This document shows positions 5,621-6,900 of a DNA stretch of 6,900 nt, one piece after another. The stretch comes from Nitrospinae bacterium RIFCSPLOWO2_12_FULL_45_22 (GTDB lineage: Bacteria; 2-12-FULL-45-22). The position numbers and the translations under genes were made by a program. The notes under the pieces were generated by a model, which searched no databases, was not told the DNA's origin, and was given only the letters and a program-made list of their open reading frames with translations. Where the stretch lies: contig MHDQ01000061.1 of the NCBI GenBank assembly GCA_001803565.1, positions 1 through 6,900 of the forward strand, written 5' to 3'. Every line of letters begins with the position of its first letter. Position 1 is the first letter of the stretch.

Positions 5621-6793
5621 ATGAAACCATACCCTATCTGGATAGAGATAGATTTAGATGCCCTTGCGCATAACCTTAGACAGGTAAAGAGTTGGATTAA
5701 TAATAAAAGTAATATCCTGGCTGTGGTTAAAAGAGATGCGTATGGGCATGGTGCGCTAGAGGTGGCAGAAGAGGTCATCAGGACTGGGGTAAAGATGCTT
5801 GGGGTGACTGATGTCCAAGAAGGGGCATCTTTAAGGAAAAGTGGCATCAAAGTCCCTATCCTGGTTTTGCCTGGCATAAACCTGAACTTCGAAGAAATAG
5901 AAGAGCTATTAGAATATGAACTTTCTACTGTTATTTATTCCAGCGAAATAGCTCGCACCCTAAATAAAGCCGCACAACAAAGGGGTACCAAAGCTAATGT
6001 TCACATAAAAATTGATACCGGTATGGGGCGTTTAGGAATCGCTCCCCAGGAATATCCGGTATTTCTTCAAGAGATAACAGCTTGTAAAAATTTATCCATT
6101 GAGGGAATAATGACCCATTTTGCTTGCAGTGGCCGGGCAGGAAAGGAATACACCCAGTGGCAGCTCGCACGCTTCAAAGAGGCTTTAAAAGCCAGCAATA
6201 ATTCCTGGAATAAAAGGCCCCTGGTGCATGCAGCTAATAGTGCTAATCTAATAGAGCACCCCGAGAGCCATTTCGATTTAGTTCGGCCAGGTATAATCCT
6301 GTATGGCTGTTATCCCTCTGATGCGGTGGAGAGAATAATCCCTTTGAAGCCTGTATTGAGCCTTAAGAGCCGTATTAAAGCTATAAAAAAGGTATCCTGC
6401 GGCTGCAGCATTGGGTATGAGCGGAGTTATATAGTTCCTCAAGACGGGCTCGTTGCTGTTATCCCGGTGGGCTATGCGGATGGGTATAGTAGGCTCTTGT
6501 CTAATAAGGCTCAGGTGTTGGTTAAAGGGAAAAGGGTACCGGTAATAGGCAACATCAGTATGGATTTAACTATTGTAGATATTAGCCAGGTAACGGGAGT
6601 AAAGGTAGGTGAAGAGGTGGTACTTATTGGTAAGCAAGGAGGAGAGGAGATCAGAGTAGAAGAAATAGCCCACTGGATGGGCACTATACCATATGAAATC
6701 CTTACTTCTATCGGTAAAAAAGTCCCCAGGATATTCTTAAAAAACCACCAGACAGTCGAGCCACCAAGTCACCAAGTCACAAAGGAAACTTGA
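5621..6793 (+). CDS. alr: Alanine racemase (PLP-dependent, fold type III)
   Basis: Cytosolic enzyme (390 aa) converting L-alanine to D-alanine for peptidoglycan stem peptides. The N-terminal TIM barrel carries AVVKRDAYGHG (34-44) with the PLP Schiff-base K37 and Y41. It also has HIKIDTGMGRLGI (128-140) with R137, and VRPGIILYG (221-229) with R222, the arginine expected to contact the PLP ring nitrogen. The C-terminal beta domain has SIGYERSY (263-270) with Y266 as the candidate opposing catalytic base, VGYADGY (283-289) and GNISMDLTIVD (310-320). Family members normally have Ala or a small residue after the PLP lysine; here it is Arg38. The conserved fold ends near IFLKN (371-375). The last 15 residues are encoded largely by a short tandem repeat. 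The ATG is 6 bp after the dnaB stop with no clear ribosome-binding site, suggesting coupling. dnaB-alr adjacency also occurs in E. coli. Assignment is secure. Confidence 0.97.
   Translation: MKPYPIWIEIDLDALAHNLRQVKSWINNKSNILAVVKRDAYGHGALEVAEEVIRTGVKMLGVTDVQEGASLRKSGIKVPILVLPGINLNFEEIEELLEYELSTVIYSSEIARTLNKAAQQRGTKANVHIKIDTGMGRLGIAPQEYPVFLQEITACKNLSIEGIMTHFACSGRAGKEYTQWQLARFKEALKASNNSWNKRPLVHAANSANLIEHPESHFDLVRPGIILYGCYPSDAVERIIPLKPVLSLKSRIKAIKKVSCGCSIGYERSYIVPQDGLVAVIPVGYADGYSRLLSNKAQVLVKGKRVPVIGNISMDLTIVDISQVTGVKVGEEVVLIGKQGGEEIRVEEIAHWMGTIPYEILTSIGKKVPRIFLKNHQTVEPPSHQVTKET
6746..6785 (+). repeat. Degenerate octamer array (CACCAAGT family) within the 3' end of alr
   Basis: In an 8-bp register the sequence reads CACCAGAC (6746-6753), AGTCGAGC (6754-6761), CACCAAGT (6762-6769), CACCAAGT (6770-6777) and CACAAAGG (6778-6785). 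The two central units are identical. The array starts right after the conserved end of the racemase domain and supplies residues 376 to about 389 before the TGA. Confidence 0.65.
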
Positions 6794-6900
6794 TAGCATA
6801 AGGATATTCAGTTTTTTATGCGGTTTTGTGGTAGTCGCAGGCTTTAGGCGGCGTTAATTTAATTATTCTTCATCATCTGAGTGCCTTAGTGTCTGTGTGG
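6794..6900. other. Intergenic tail with imperfect palindrome and octamer-like stretch
   Basis: No coding signal is visible on either strand after the alr stop. An imperfect inverted repeat, CGCAGGCTTTAGGCGGCG (6836-6853), has CGC/GCG ends and weak inner pairing. At the right edge AGTGCCTT (6880-6887), AGTGTCTG (6888-6895) and TGTGG form another 8-bp-register stretch that is cut off by the window. Both resemble short dispersed repeats, but only one copy of each is seen here, so the repeat status is inference. Confidence 0.4.

Noticed and set aside
6796-6830. GCATAA (6796-6801) / TTATGC (6816-6821) as an intrinsic terminator after alr
   Set aside because: The stem is only six AT-rich pairs with a 14-nt loop, and only four T residues follow after GG. 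It is too weak to call a terminator.

Overview
The window reads as bacterial chromosome from an uncultured-type or deep-branching bacterium. It is moderately AT-rich and holds a type IV pilus/type II secretion assembly ATPase with an extra GAF sensor domain. Next to it is a textbook bacterial ribosomal/replication operon. I cannot fix the phylum from the sequence. Short degenerate 7-8 bp tandem repeats at several gene boundaries resemble what I remember from groundwater candidate-phylum, planctomycete and delta-proteobacterial genomes, but that is only an impression. There are no phage, transposase, CRISPR or RNA genes.

Layout. Positions 1-117 (minus strand) carry the first 39 codons of a Cys/Met-metabolism PLP-dependent (trans-sulfuration family) enzyme that runs off the left edge. 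A divergent intergenic region of about 125 bp follows. Positions 242-2521 (possibly from 182) encode a GAF-MshEN-PilB/GspE ATPase. A 166-bp spacer (2522-2687) holds a candidate promoter, a strong imperfect hairpin and an array of degenerate octamers. From 2688 to 6793 run six co-directional genes: rpsF (bS6), ssb, rpsR (bS18), rplI (bL9), dnaB and alr. Gaps are very short at rpsF/ssb (1-bp overlap), rplI/dnaB (4 bp) and dnaB/alr (6 bp), and longer at ssb/rpsR (50 bp) and rpsR/rplI (66 bp, mostly repeat). The last 107 bp contain no recognisable gene, only an imperfect palindrome and another octamer-like stretch.

How the genes fit together. rpsF-ssb-rpsR-rplI-dnaB is a widely conserved bacterial order linking small- and large-subunit ribosomal proteins to single-strand DNA protection and the replicative helicase. 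alr, which supplies D-alanine for peptidoglycan, follows dnaB as it does in E. coli, so translation, replication and wall synthesis genes are probably co-transcribed. The pilus ATPase lies upstream on the same strand but is separated by a promoter-like region and is probably its own unit.

I found no wholly new system. The points most worth a second look are: (a) the GAF-fused PilB, whose MshEN domain has lost several residues of the published c-di-GMP motif; and (b) at least three different degenerate 7-8 bp repeat families placed at gene boundaries. One makes up the leader of rpsF, one occupies the ribosome-binding region of rplI, and one has been read into the C-terminus of alanine racemase.
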